Assembly: GCA_030813035.1 (NCBI GenBank)
Contig: JAUSTV010000005.1
DNA from: Bacillus_BA fengqiuensis
GTDB lineage: Bacteria > Bacillota > Bacilli > Bacillales > Bacillaceae_H
DNA length: 64,000 bases
Strand: one strand, 5' to 3'
Part shown: positions 25,789 through 33,606 of the stretch, piece after piece
How positions within the stretch are numbered: the stretch's first letter is position 1
How the letters are laid out: every line of letters starts with the position of its first letter
Program-made: the position numbers and the translations under genes
The notes under the pieces: generated by a model
What the model was told of the DNA's origin: nothing
The model's database searches: none
What the model saw: only the letters and a program-made list of their open reading frames with translations

Positions 25789-27003
25789 TTAAACTAGTGC
25801 TGCTTCTTTTAAGTTTACCTGTTCTGGTATTCTATTAACAACTTCTTTTCCAATTTCAATTGAAGCAGTTGCAGCTGGAGATGGTGCGTTACATACGTGG
25901 ATCGTTCGTTTCCCCATAATAATGTGGAAATCATCAACCATATTCCCATCGCTTTTCAATGCTTGTGCACGGACGCCGGCGGGTGCAGGGATTAGATCAT
26001 CTTCCTGGATTTCAGGAATTAATTCCTGGAGGCTTTTCGTAAATTGCTTTTTGCTAAAAGAACGGATATATTCATCTAATCCTTCTTTCGCGAATTTGCC
26101 AGCCATTTTCCATAATCCAGGAAAACTTAACGATTCCATTAAATCTTTTGCATTAAAATCTGTCTTTTTATACCCTTCACGTTTAAAACTAAGCACAGCA
26201 TTTGGTCCGGCATCGACTTCACCGCTGATCATTCGGGTAAAATGGACCCCTAAAAATGGAAATTTCGGATTTGGAACTGGATAAATTAAATGTTTAACTA
26301 GATAGCGTTTTTCTGGCACTAATTTAAAATACTCGCCTCTGAACGGCAAAATTTTCATATCGGTTTTATACCCTGCAGCTTTAGCTACCCGGTCACTATG
26401 AAGTCCGGCACAGTTGATCACCATACTCGCTCTTAATGTCCCGCGATTTGTTTCGATAATCACTCGGTCTGATTCTTCATGCATTTTCTCTACTTTTGTA
26501 TTAAGGAGAATGTCTCCACCTTGCTTCAGTATGATTTCAGCGAATTTTTCGCTGACTTGTCTGTAATTAACGATACCAGCTTGTGGAACACGAATTGCTC
26601 CGAGTCCGTTAACATGTGGTTCGATTTCTTTCAATTCATCTACACCAATTTTTTGAATAGCTAATTCATTCTGTAGTCCACGTTGATATAAGTTATCGAG
26701 AAGCGACAACTCTTCCTGTTTTGTTGCGACAATGACTTTTCCACAAATATCATGGTCTATTCCATGTGTTTGACAGAATTCAGTCATCGATTTACTTCCC
26801 TGACGTGCAAAACGTGCTTTGAAGCTGCCAGGCTTGTAATAGATTCCTGAATGAATCACTCCACTGTTGTGCCCTGTTTGATGCTCCGCTACAGCAGCTT
26901 CCTTTTCAATAATGACTACTTTCGCATTAGGAAAACGTTTGTAAAGTGCCATCCCCGTTGATAAACCTACAATACCTCCACCCACAACTGCAAAATCGTA
27001 CAT
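25789..27003 (-). CDS. lhgO: L-2-hydroxyglutarate oxidase
   Basis: The protein has 404 residues of the DAO-type FAD oxidoreductases. The dinucleotide fold FAVVGGGIVGLSTGMAL is at the N terminus, followed by IEKEAAVAEHQTGHNSGVIHSGIYY, the hallmark of LhgO/L2HGDH, and the C-terminal PAGVRAQAL and NAPSPAATASIEIGKEVV. It oxidises L-2-hydroxyglutarate to 2-oxoglutarate at the membrane with electrons passing to quinone in known homologues. It sits 16 bp after the GntR regulator and before DUF3870 and glaH, forming a glutarate-degradation locus. Confidence 0.94.
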   Translation of the reverse strand: MYDFAVVGGGIVGLSTGMALYKRFPNAKVVIIEKEAAVAEHQTGHNSGVIHSGIYYKPGSFKARFARQGSKSMTEFCQTHGIDHDICGKVIVATKQEELSLLDNLYQRGLQNELAIQKIGVDELKEIEPHVNGLGAIRVPQAGIVNYRQVSEKFAEIILKQGGDILLNTKVEKMHEESDRVIIETNRGTLRASMVINCAGLHSDRVAKAAGYKTDMKILPFRGEYFKLVPEKRYLVKHLIYPVPNPKFPFLGVHFTRMISGEVDAGPNAVLSFKREGYKKTDFNAKDLMESLSFPGLWKMAGKFAKEGLDEYIRSFSKKQFTKSLQELIPEIQEDDLIPAPAGVRAQALKSDGNMVDDFHIIMGKRTIHVCNAPSPAATASIEIGKEVVNRIPEQVNLKEAALV

Positions 27004-27019
27004 TATTAAAGCACCCCTT

Positions 27020-27688
27020 TTATTCCGGATTTCTGCTATTAAGCAGCTCCATATAATGAATTAAATTATTTTTTGTCCGCAAAATATGATATTCTACCGC
27101 TGCCCTCACCTCCGCAGGATCCCCCCGCAAAGCCGCCTCATAGATCATTCTGTGCTCCCGCTGTGTTTCAGGATAATAGTCAATTAACAAATTCGGTGCA
27201 ATAGGAGAAATACCGAGCGTTTCTACCATTTTTTGAACCCTTGGCCATGGACATCCTTTCCGCAATGTTTCATGAAACGACGCATTTAATTGAATGTATC
27301 GTTCATTCGTTTCGTCAGATAATCGAAGTTCTTCCATTTCAAGTAATATTTCTTTTAATCGTCTTTTATCCTCATCCGTTAAAAACGGAACGGATTTTTC
27401 AACTGCGAGCCCTTCCAATAAAGAACGGGTATGATAAATTTCTTCTATATTATCACGGGTAATCGGTGTCACAATTGCTCCTTTATGTGGAACCATTTCT
27501 ACTAACCCTTCTATCTGAAGCTGGGTAAGTGCTTCTCGAATTGGCATTCGGCTTACATCCAATCGTTCAGCCCATTCCTCCTGAATAAGACGGTCCCCTT
27601 TTTTCAATGTCCCGTTCAAAATCGCTTTCCTGAGTCTTGCCGTTACATAGTTAACGACTGTTGATTTTTCTTTATTTTTATTATCCAA
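27020..27688 (-). CDS. GntR-family regulator (FCD domain)
   Basis: The protein has 222 residues. The N-terminal winged helix (VTARLRKAILNGTLKKGDRLIQEEWAERLDVSRMPIREALTQLQIEGLVEMVPHKGAIV) is the classic GntR start. The C-terminal FCD effector domain holds histidines that may bind a metal (FHETLRKG, REHRMIYEAALRGDPAEVRAAVEYHI). It leads the lhgO operon, so it is probably a CsiR-like repressor released by glutarate. A perfect palindrome carrying ATTGGATAC lies about 100 bp upstream, and a further GATTGGATACA lies close to the start codon. Confidence 0.9.
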   Translation of the reverse strand: MDNKNKEKSTVVNYVTARLRKAILNGTLKKGDRLIQEEWAERLDVSRMPIREALTQLQIEGLVEMVPHKGAIVTPITRDNIEEIYHTRSLLEGLAVEKSVPFLTDEDKRRLKEILLEMEELRLSDETNERYIQLNASFHETLRKGCPWPRVQKMVETLGISPIAPNLLIDYYPETQREHRMIYEAALRGDPAEVRAAVEYHILRTKNNLIHYMELLNSRNPE

Positions 27689-27768
27689 TATATCACTCCT
27701 TTTCTAAAGATTGGATACATTAAACATAATATAACAGTAAAAATAAGCGTTTTCAATATAAATTCAAA

Positions 27769-27810
27769 AAGGATTGTATCCAATTATAATTTCGATTGGA
27801 TACAATCCTT
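27769..27810. promoter_or_regulatory. Palindrome with ATTGGATAC, probable GntR operator
   Basis: Perfect 16-bp arms AAGGATTGTATCCAAT / ATTGGATACAATCCTT surround a 10-base spacer. The same GATTGGATACA word recurs at about 27710, just before the regulator start, as expected for an autoregulatory operator. A terminator function cannot be excluded. Confidence 0.5.
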
Positions 27811-27923
27811 CAAAAATAGTTAATTACGCAGCTGGATATCGCGGCTGGCGCTTTCATATCCAAGCCACACTTCCTATACACAATGTTAGATGTTTATTAT
27901 AGCTTTTCGACTGCTCTATAAAT

Positions 27924-27964
27924 ATAAAAAGGATGGACACCATCATGGTGTCCATCCTTTTTAT
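27924..27964. terminator. Terminator of the M20 hydrolase gene
   Basis: Perfect 20-bp arms ATAAAAAGGATGGACACCAT around a single base, ending in a T run on either strand, 11 bp after the gene stop. Confidence 0.85.
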
Positions 27965-27975
27965 GCTTATACTCT

Positions 27976-29142
27976 CTATTTATTTTTTTGAAATTCCTTC
28001 TTCACTTTTTCCAGCAATACTGGATTTGCCAGGATATCGTACCCCGTCAATGCCATTGCTTTCGCTCCTAAAATCATGGCTTCACGGCCTTGTTCGCTCA
28101 TGGCAGCTTCCCTGAATTCATGCGTGTGGCAAGCATAAAATTCCGAGCAGATTTGAATGTACGGATGAATCGAAGGCACGACCTGGCTGACATTCCCCAT
28201 ATCCAATGAACCATGGTCTCCCTCATCATGATGGATTTCTTCAGGACGGACGCCCAATGCGATTAAGTTATCCGTAAATGCGGCGGAGAGCTCTTCGTTT
28301 GTTACCATATCATCGTAAGAAAATTCATAATTAGATACTTCTAAGCGCGCCCCACTCGCTAAAGCTGCTGCTTCTGCGCATGCCTTCACCTTTTTTGCCA
28401 CTTCATTAACGTAGCTGCGGCTGGCAGCACGAACGTAAAATTGAGCGACGGCATAATCCGGAACGATGTTTGCGGCTTTTCCTCCTTCAGGAATAATGCC
28501 GTGAATGCGAACATCTGATTTTACGTGTTGCCTTAAAGCGTTAATACCATTGAATGTTTGAATGACCGCATCTAATGCATTAATTCCTTCGTGGGGAGCT
28601 GCGGCTGCGTGAGCGGCTTTGCCAAAAAATTCAAACTGGATGGCATCCATGGCAAGAGATGTTCCACTTCTTTGATGTCGATAGTAAGGATGGACCATTA
28701 AGGCAACATCCAAATGATCGAATACACCTTCCTCTGTCATCGTGACCTTTCCGCCGCGCGTTTCTTCTGCTGGTGTTCCGTATACATATACTTTCCCTCC
28801 GCATTCATGCACGACGCTGCTTAGTCCGATTCCTGCAGCAATACCCATTGTTCCGATCAAATTATGGCCGCATGCATGCCCCAAGTCAGGAAGAGCATCA
28901 TACTCTGCCATAAATCCTATAGAAGGACCTGGTTTCCCGCTGTCATACACAGCCGTAAAAGCTGTCGGTAACCCGCATGTACCGACTGTGACCGAAAATC
29001 CGTGTTTCTTGAGTGATTCTGTTAAAACTTTGCACGCCTTTACTTCTTCATGGCCAAGCTCCGGATTTTCTCCAATGAATTGGCTGATTTCATAAAACTC
29101 TTGTTGAAGTTCATTAATTTTTAAAGAGATGATTTCTTTCAT
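27976..29142 (-). CDS. M20-family amidohydrolase (AbgB/aminoacylase-like)
   Basis: The protein has 388 residues from ATG at 29142 (MKEIISLKINEL), with GAGGAAGGGGAC in front; the upstream in-frame start lacks a site. It is an M20D-type metallohydrolase, with metal and catalytic residues seen in EYDALPDLGHACGHNL, GTPAEETRGGK and a C-terminal HTHEFREAAM. The dimerisation domain is marked by FGKAAHAAAAPHEGINALDA. Substrates in this family are N-acyl or p-aminobenzoyl amino acids and similar amides. It stands alone between a terminator and the divergent wall-protein gene, so context does not reveal the substrate. Confidence 0.85.
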   Translation of the reverse strand: MKEIISLKINELQQEFYEISQFIGENPELGHEEVKACKVLTESLKKHGFSVTVGTCGLPTAFTAVYDSGKPGPSIGFMAEYDALPDLGHACGHNLIGTMGIAAGIGLSSVVHECGGKVYVYGTPAEETRGGKVTMTEEGVFDHLDVALMVHPYYRHQRSGTSLAMDAIQFEFFGKAAHAAAAPHEGINALDAVIQTFNGINALRQHVKSDVRIHGIIPEGGKAANIVPDYAVAQFYVRAASRSYVNEVAKKVKACAEAAALASGARLEVSNYEFSYDDMVTNEELSAAFTDNLIALGVRPEEIHHDEGDHGSLDMGNVSQVVPSIHPYIQICSEFYACHTHEFREAAMSEQGREAMILGAKAMALTGYDILANPVLLEKVKKEFQKNK

Positions 29143-29331
29143 GTTCACGTCCCCTTCCTCTTTCTTCTCTAAAACAATTACTTTCATTGTATCGAGTCAA
29201 AAGCGGAAAAGCCATAGATATCTATGAACCTTGTAAACGTTTTGTAACATAAATAGAAAGATAATGAAACATGTTTGTTATATTAAACTGTTATTGTATG
29301 TTTAAGAGTCTACTAAAAGGGGATTACAATC

Positions 29332-29895
29332 TTGAAAAAGTTTATTATATCAATCAGTACGGCTATTTTATTATCTTTCGGAATGACAAGTGCGGCATCA
29401 GCCAATACATATCAAGTAAAAAGCGGAGATACATTATGGAGTATCGCGAAAAAGAATAAGGTTACAGTCAATCAAATTAAAAGCTGGAACAAGCTTTCTT
29501 CCGACCGTATTGTTCCAAAACAAGTTCTGCATGTTTCTGCCACAAAAGCAGCAACTGTGAAGGCACAGGCGAAACCTGCTGCGAAAGTAAACGGAGTAAC
29601 TTTTACAAAAGAGCTTACAGTGACGGCAACGGCATACACCGCTGATTGCAAAGGCTGCACCGGCATTACTGCAACTGGATTAAATTTAAAGAAAAACCCG
29701 AACGCCAAAGCCATTTCGGTTGATCCTAAAGTCATTCCTTTAGGTACGAAAGTGTATGTAGAAGGTTACGGATACGCTGTTGCGGCAGATAAAGGAAGTG
29801 CCGTGAAGGGCAATAAAATCGACGTGTTTTTCTCATCAAAACAAAAAGCTCTGCAATGGGGCGTCAAAAAAATTAAAATCAAAATCGTCAAATAG
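29332..29895 (+). CDS. Secreted LysM and 3D-domain cell-wall protein (YocH-like)
   Basis: The protein has 187 residues from a TTG start. A signal peptide (about 1-24, ending AASA-N) is followed by one LysM repeat (YQVKSGDTLWSIAKKNKVTVNQIKSWNKL), a short Ala/Lys linker, and a C-terminal 3D domain with the three Asp: TAYTADCKGCTGITATG, AISVDPKVIPLGTKVYVEGYGYAVAADKG and KIDVFF. This MltA-like fold cleaves or binds peptidoglycan strands, as in B. subtilis YocH. It is a single-gene unit with a strong terminator overlapping its last base. Confidence 0.9.
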   Translation: MKKFIISISTAILLSFGMTSAASANTYQVKSGDTLWSIAKKNKVTVNQIKSWNKLSSDRIVPKQVLHVSATKAATVKAQAKPAAKVNGVTFTKELTVTATAYTADCKGCTGITATGLNLKKNPNAKAISVDPKVIPLGTKVYVEGYGYAVAADKGSAVKGNKIDVFFSSKQKALQWGVKKIKIKIVK

Positions 29896-29941
29896 GTAAT
29901 AAATCGACCGGCATGATTTTCATGCCGGTCGATTTATTACC
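29895..29941 (+). terminator. Terminator of the LysM-3D gene
   Basis: Perfect 22-bp stem, GGTAATAAATCGACCGGCAT and its complement, around a TTT loop. Confidence 0.8.
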
Positions 29942-29991
29942 AAAAAAGAACCAGCTCCAAAATACAAGATTTTTTGGAGCTGGTTCTTTTT
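29942..29991. terminator. Second, bidirectional terminator
   Basis: AAAAAGAACCAGCTCC / GGAGCTGGTTCTTTTT with T runs on both strands. It separates the wall-protein gene from the convergent HD-domain gene. Confidence 0.8.
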
Positions 29992-30010
29992 GCAGAAAAA
30001 ATTTAATTTC

Positions 30011-30267
30011 TTATTTAAAAACATCTATGATTAGCTGTTTATATTGAATGCGAAGGTTCTCTACCTTTTCACTTTTTTCTCTGTTTCCTGTCGCTTCATA
30101 AACGGATTCATGATACCATTTTTGTTTTTCTCTTCCTCGATTGAATTTCTTCCATACCTCTTCTCCATTCTGTTGCCAATCAAGGAATAGTGTCCGCAAA
30201 TTATGTATTTTATCAGCTAACGTAATGACAATTGTATCTTCACCCGCTTGTTTTAATGATTCAATCG
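30011..30267 (-). CDS. HD-domain phosphohydrolase, 3' exon
   Basis: This is the 3' part of the split gene whose 5' part is at 32905-33199. Removing the intron joins ...AAAATACATA to CGATTGAATC, giving RKIH-T-IESLKQAGEDTIVITLADKIHNLRTLF in one frame. The exon carries the second HD-fold motif, ADKIHNLRTL, and ends in a helical tail. The joined protein has about 183 residues and resembles MESH1/SpoT-type small-alarmone or nucleotide hydrolases. It is read only if the intron is spliced out; by itself this fragment has no proper start. Confidence 0.85.
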
Positions 30268-30308
30268 GTCGGGTAGGTCAGGAATGTTACCATTCCCTTC
30301 CCCCCTAA

Positions 30309-30342
30309 GAACCGTGCGTGCGACTTTCACCGCACACGGCTC
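30309..30342 (-). ncRNA. Group II intron domain V (catalytic hairpin)
   Basis: The 34-nt sequence begins GAGCCGTGTGCGG, has a GAAA-type tetraloop region and ends CGCACGGTTC. It has the domain V form, with a catalytic triad position near the base and a bulge before the second stem. Domain VI (about 30270-30306) follows and should carry the branch-point A. Confidence 0.85.
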
Positions 30343-30399
30343 AAGCATGCTTTCCTCGGAATTCTCGGTTTAATAAACGCGTACCTTGCATATACGCAT

Positions 30400-32193
30400 T
30401 TAAATCAATGCTTTTGTCTTTTTTAGCATTTTTGTAAATGCTTTAGTCATTTTCAGTGTAGGTATTTTCCCTTTCGCTGGAAATGCTTTATGCCATAGGA
30501 TATGGCAAGAAATGTGTACAAGTGCTAGGTTTTTGTAGTCATCTTTCCCACCGTGATACCTTGGTGTTTTATGATGAACCTCCAAACCTTCTTCCGTTAA
30601 GATACTTGTTGTACATAATGGGCATTTGTGTTTTTGCTTTTTGGCAAGTTTCTGCCTAGAAGCAATGTTATTACTGTTAAATTCTTTAATACTTCTTTGC
30701 TCATAGAAATCTCTAAGATTGCTATCAAATGGCGTGTTTTTATAAAACACAATGACGTGACGTTCAATCGGTGTCCAACTCATTTTTATAAGCTGATGCC
30801 TTCTTGAAGGACAAGTTAATAACCATTTGTTTTTGCTTTGTCCGTGAATGTCTTCATGGAAGTATTGTTTCTCAATCCATTTCCAACTCTTCAACGGGTG
30901 AGACCTTTTGAGAAATCTTTTCGTTTTCTGCCAAACGAATGTGTCCATATCAGCGAAAGTTTCTTTCGAAGATACTGACTTCCAGTAATTCGCTGTACCT
31001 CTAATTACAGGATTTAAATCCCCAATTAGTTTGGAAACATTTGAACCTTGATGCTTTTTGAAGATTTCTCTTATTTTGTCTTTAAACTTGTCTTGTGACT
31101 TTTTACTTGATTTAACTAAGAGCTTCCATAAGCGACCTCTTTCAGCATTCACAGGATAATGACGGAAGTTAAATCCTAGGAAATCAAATCCTTCGGACAT
31201 ATGCGTAACTTTCGTTTTATCAGGTGCTAGTGTAAGTCCTCTTTTTTTCAAGTATGGTTTTAATACTTCGTACATACTTTCCGCTTGTTCTTTTGATTCG
31301 CACATAATTACAAAATCATCTGCGTATCGAACAAGGGAATGAGAACTTGTGATTTCTGGTTGAACAATGCCTTTTTTCCTCAGATTTTTGAAACGATATT
31401 TAACCCCAATTTCTTCTTCCATACCATGTAACGCAATATTGGCAAGAAGCGGTGATACAATTCCACCTTGAGGAGTTCCTGTTTCTGTTTTATGAAAGAC
31501 ATTATTGTCAACGAAACCAGCCTTCAACCATTTGTATATCAAATTCTTCGCAGGGAAATTGTTTATTTGCTCCATGATATAATCATGGTTAAGGTTATCA
31601 AAACAACCTTTAAAATCCCCCTCAAATATCCAGTGTTTTTTAGAACGAGTGTGAACTTTATTCCATATCGCACTAACCGCGTCGTGGGCACTTCTTTTTG
31701 GTCTAAAACCGTAAGATACAGACTCGAAGCGTTGTTCCCATTGAGGTTCCAATGCTAACTTCACGACATTTTGATACACCCGATCAATCATTGTTGGTAT
31801 TCCAAGCGGGCGAAGTTTGCCCGTGTTACCTTTTGGAATATTTACTCTGCGAGCAGGTGATGGTTTGTGCATGAAGATATTGTATTGCTCAAGTTTCTTG
31901 ATTAATTTTATTCGTTCTGTTTTAGAAGTAGTTTTGAATCCATCTACTCCTGCGGTACGCTTCCCTTTGTTGATTTGTGTTACTTGTCTTATTGAGAGAA
32001 GCAAAGTAGCTTTACTTCTCATCAACAGACGCTGCAAGTTTCTTACTTTTCGTTTATCACCGAGAGTTTCCGCACGGAAAATCCGTTGCTGTAACCTCCT
32101 TACGTTTCGTTCGAGTTTTACCCAAGGGGCATTCTCGTAATCTAAACGTGGAGAGGCAGCGGACGCTAACGGTGTTGCTGTTACGTATGACAT
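30400..32193 (-). CDS. ltrA: Group II intron reverse transcriptase/maturase with HNH endonuclease
   Basis: The 597-residue intron-encoded protein lies in domain IV. An N-terminal RT0-like segment (WVKLERNVRRLQQRIFRAE) precedes the reverse-transcriptase core, with IPKGNTGKLRPLGIP, GFRPKRSAHDAV, TPQGGIVSPLLANI and the catalytic YADD (about residues 289-292). The maturase domain X (GFNFRHYP... onward) and a C-terminal HNH nuclease (CPLCTT ... LEVHHKTPRYHGG ... LVHISCHILWH, about 515-560) follow. All motifs are intact, so it can probably splice and retrohome. The arrangement fits the chloroplast-like class of bacterial introns. Confidence 0.95.
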   Translation of the reverse strand: MSYVTATPLASAASPRLDYENAPWVKLERNVRRLQQRIFRAETLGDKRKVRNLQRLLMRSKATLLLSIRQVTQINKGKRTAGVDGFKTTSKTERIKLIKKLEQYNIFMHKPSPARRVNIPKGNTGKLRPLGIPTMIDRVYQNVVKLALEPQWEQRFESVSYGFRPKRSAHDAVSAIWNKVHTRSKKHWIFEGDFKGCFDNLNHDYIMEQINNFPAKNLIYKWLKAGFVDNNVFHKTETGTPQGGIVSPLLANIALHGMEEEIGVKYRFKNLRKKGIVQPEITSSHSLVRYADDFVIMCESKEQAESMYEVLKPYLKKRGLTLAPDKTKVTHMSEGFDFLGFNFRHYPVNAERGRLWKLLVKSSKKSQDKFKDKIREIFKKHQGSNVSKLIGDLNPVIRGTANYWKSVSSKETFADMDTFVWQKTKRFLKRSHPLKSWKWIEKQYFHEDIHGQSKNKWLLTCPSRRHQLIKMSWTPIERHVIVFYKNTPFDSNLRDFYEQRSIKEFNSNNIASRQKLAKKQKHKCPLCTTSILTEEGLEVHHKTPRYHGGKDDYKNLALVHISCHILWHKAFPAKGKIPTLKMTKAFTKMLKKTKALI

Positions 32194-32904
32194 CGCACAT
32201 CTTCCCCTTTTATAAAGTATAGTTACTTTCCGTTTTTGAACCGTGTTGCATACCAGTTAGAATTCAGCACTCTTTCGAGTCATGTCATGGTTATGGTGTT
32301 TCCACCGACACTATACGCCTTCTGCCAATCCCACAGAACGAACTTTCGTTCTAGCGTCATTTGCTTCCTCTAACCTCCTTTACCCTCTCAAGAATTGTAC
32401 TCGGCTTACGCCTTGCCTACTTACTGCCATTTCACTGTATCTAATTGCTATACAGGAGGGAATGCTTCAGACTTTAAAGGGCTTAACAAGTTCAGCTTGT
32501 TTCAGATACGAACGGGACAGGCTTCTTCTCTCCACCGCCTGATATAAGGGCATAATCGTTGATATCACATAAGTATCAACTCCAATCAGGAACACAACGG
32601 TATCAACTTAAATTTCCGTTGCTCGAAATGACGATGTTTATCAAAGATTCACTTACGTTAGCCAAGGGATAGGTAATGTAACTTGCTATAAGTACCTTCA
32701 ACCTATCACTTACCGTTCTTTCCCTAGCAATATTGTCGCGTTAAGTTCGCTATCGTCTCACACTTACCTCTCTTGCTACCGAACAGCACCGTTGCCAGTA
32801 CAGCCGTTTCGAGGGGGAACATCCGTTATGCTCGGAAGTTTACTAAGCTCTCTAAGCCTTAGTAACACTGAAACTAAGGATTAAAACTGCTTATCTTGTC
32901 GCAC
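32194..32904 (-). ncRNA. Group II intron 5' ribozyme region (domains I-III)
   Basis: About 710 nt of non-coding, GC-balanced sequence lies between the 5' splice site and the start of the intron protein. The size fits domains I to III plus the start of IV. I did not fold it, and exon-binding sites were not assigned. Confidence 0.7.
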
Positions 32905-33199
32905 TATGTATTTTTCGCTCTTCCCAAGTTAACGTCTTGTCCGGTTCACTAGCGGAGAAAACAAGTGATGCTACTCTCTCCCCAAACTCACGCTTAATGT
33001 CATCAAGCTCCGTATCCGTATCTTCTACCGTATCATGCAAAAGTCCGGCCACTATCACTTCTTCATCACAACCAATGCTTTGCAAAAGAAAACCGACAGA
33101 AACTGGATGAATAATATAAGGAATGTTTGTCCCCTTTCGGTATTGCCCCTCATGTGCAATAGCAGCAAATTGAATCGCTTTATCAATCAATCCTTTCAC
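32905..33199 (-). CDS. HD-domain phosphohydrolase, 5' exon
   Basis: The 98 codons from GTG at 33199 (or TTG at 33190) give MKGLIDKAIQFAAIAHEGQYRKGTNIPYIIHPVSVGFLL...VAGLLHDTVEDT...ERKIH, followed by the intron 5' splice site. The His in YIIHP, the HD pair in LLHDTVEDT and the ADKIHN motif in exon 2 are the metal-site residues of RelA/SpoT-type hydrolases and metazoan MESH1. Without splicing, translation runs six codons into the intron and stops (SATR end). The enzyme probably hydrolyses (p)ppGpp or a related nucleotide; the exact substrate is inferred from the fold only. Confidence 0.88.
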
Positions 33200-33356
33200 G
33201 CTCCTTTTCTCTTCATATTTGTATTTTACCGTAAAAAATGATGAAGAAGAAAACAGACTATGCTCTTTAAATTGGAGATTATGTTACAGTAAAGTAGACG
33301 TCATTAAATATGAAACGTTCCGAAAGAAATCATGGATGAGTACTACAAAAAGGGAT

Positions 33357-33407
33357 GCTAATAGAAAACCCCTCTGTTTCTCCGAAACAGAGGGGTTTTC
33401 TATTAGC
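33357..33407. terminator. Strong terminator after cstA-ybdD
   Basis: Perfect 24-bp stem, GCTAATAGAAAACCCCTCTG onward, around a TCC loop. It overlaps the ybdD stop codon and has T-rich flanks on the minus strand. Confidence 0.85.
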
Positions 33408-33606
33408 AGCAGCGTGATACTTTTCCTCCTTTTGCGTTAAAGCGCGCTTCTTGCGCTTCACAAAAGAATTCTTTCCTTGATTTTATCGGTTCATCTGGAT
33501 GATGGGATTTCATATGCTCTACATACTTCTCATAACTCGGTACGCCAACAAGCAAGCTGATAAATTGCTTTCGATACTTGAGGATACTTGAAATATTTTT
33601 AAGCAT
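33403..33606 (-). CDS. YbdD/YjiX family small protein
   Basis: The protein has 67 residues from ATG at 33606, overlapping the cstA stop by 8 bp. The family pattern YxKYVEHMKSHHPDEPIKSRKEFFCEAQEARFNAKGGKVSRCC is clear. YbdD homologues are nearly always encoded right after cstA/btsT transporters and are thought to assist them; the molecular role is not established. Translational coupling by the overlap keeps the two proteins in step. Confidence 0.9.
   Translation of the reverse strand: MLKNISSILKYRKQFISLLVGVPSYEKYVEHMKSHHPDEPIKSRKEFFCEAQEARFNAKGGKVSRCC

Larger units (their letters stand above)
30268..32904 (-). mobile_element. Complete group II intron inserted in the HD-domain gene
   Basis: The 2637-bp element begins GTGCG (bases 32904-32900 on the minus strand), the group II 5' consensus, and ends in ...CCTACCCGAC (AY end). 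It contains about 710 nt of ribozyme domains I-III, an intron-encoded protein in domain IV, a 34-nt domain V and a short domain VI. The flanking coding frame is restored exactly when it is removed, so the boundaries are firm. It is oriented with the host gene, so splicing can rescue expression. Confidence 0.92.

Noticed and set aside
33219..33440. Plus-strand open frame of 73 codons upstream of the split HD gene
   Set aside because: It runs through the perfect 24-bp terminator of ybdD and has no recognisable domain.
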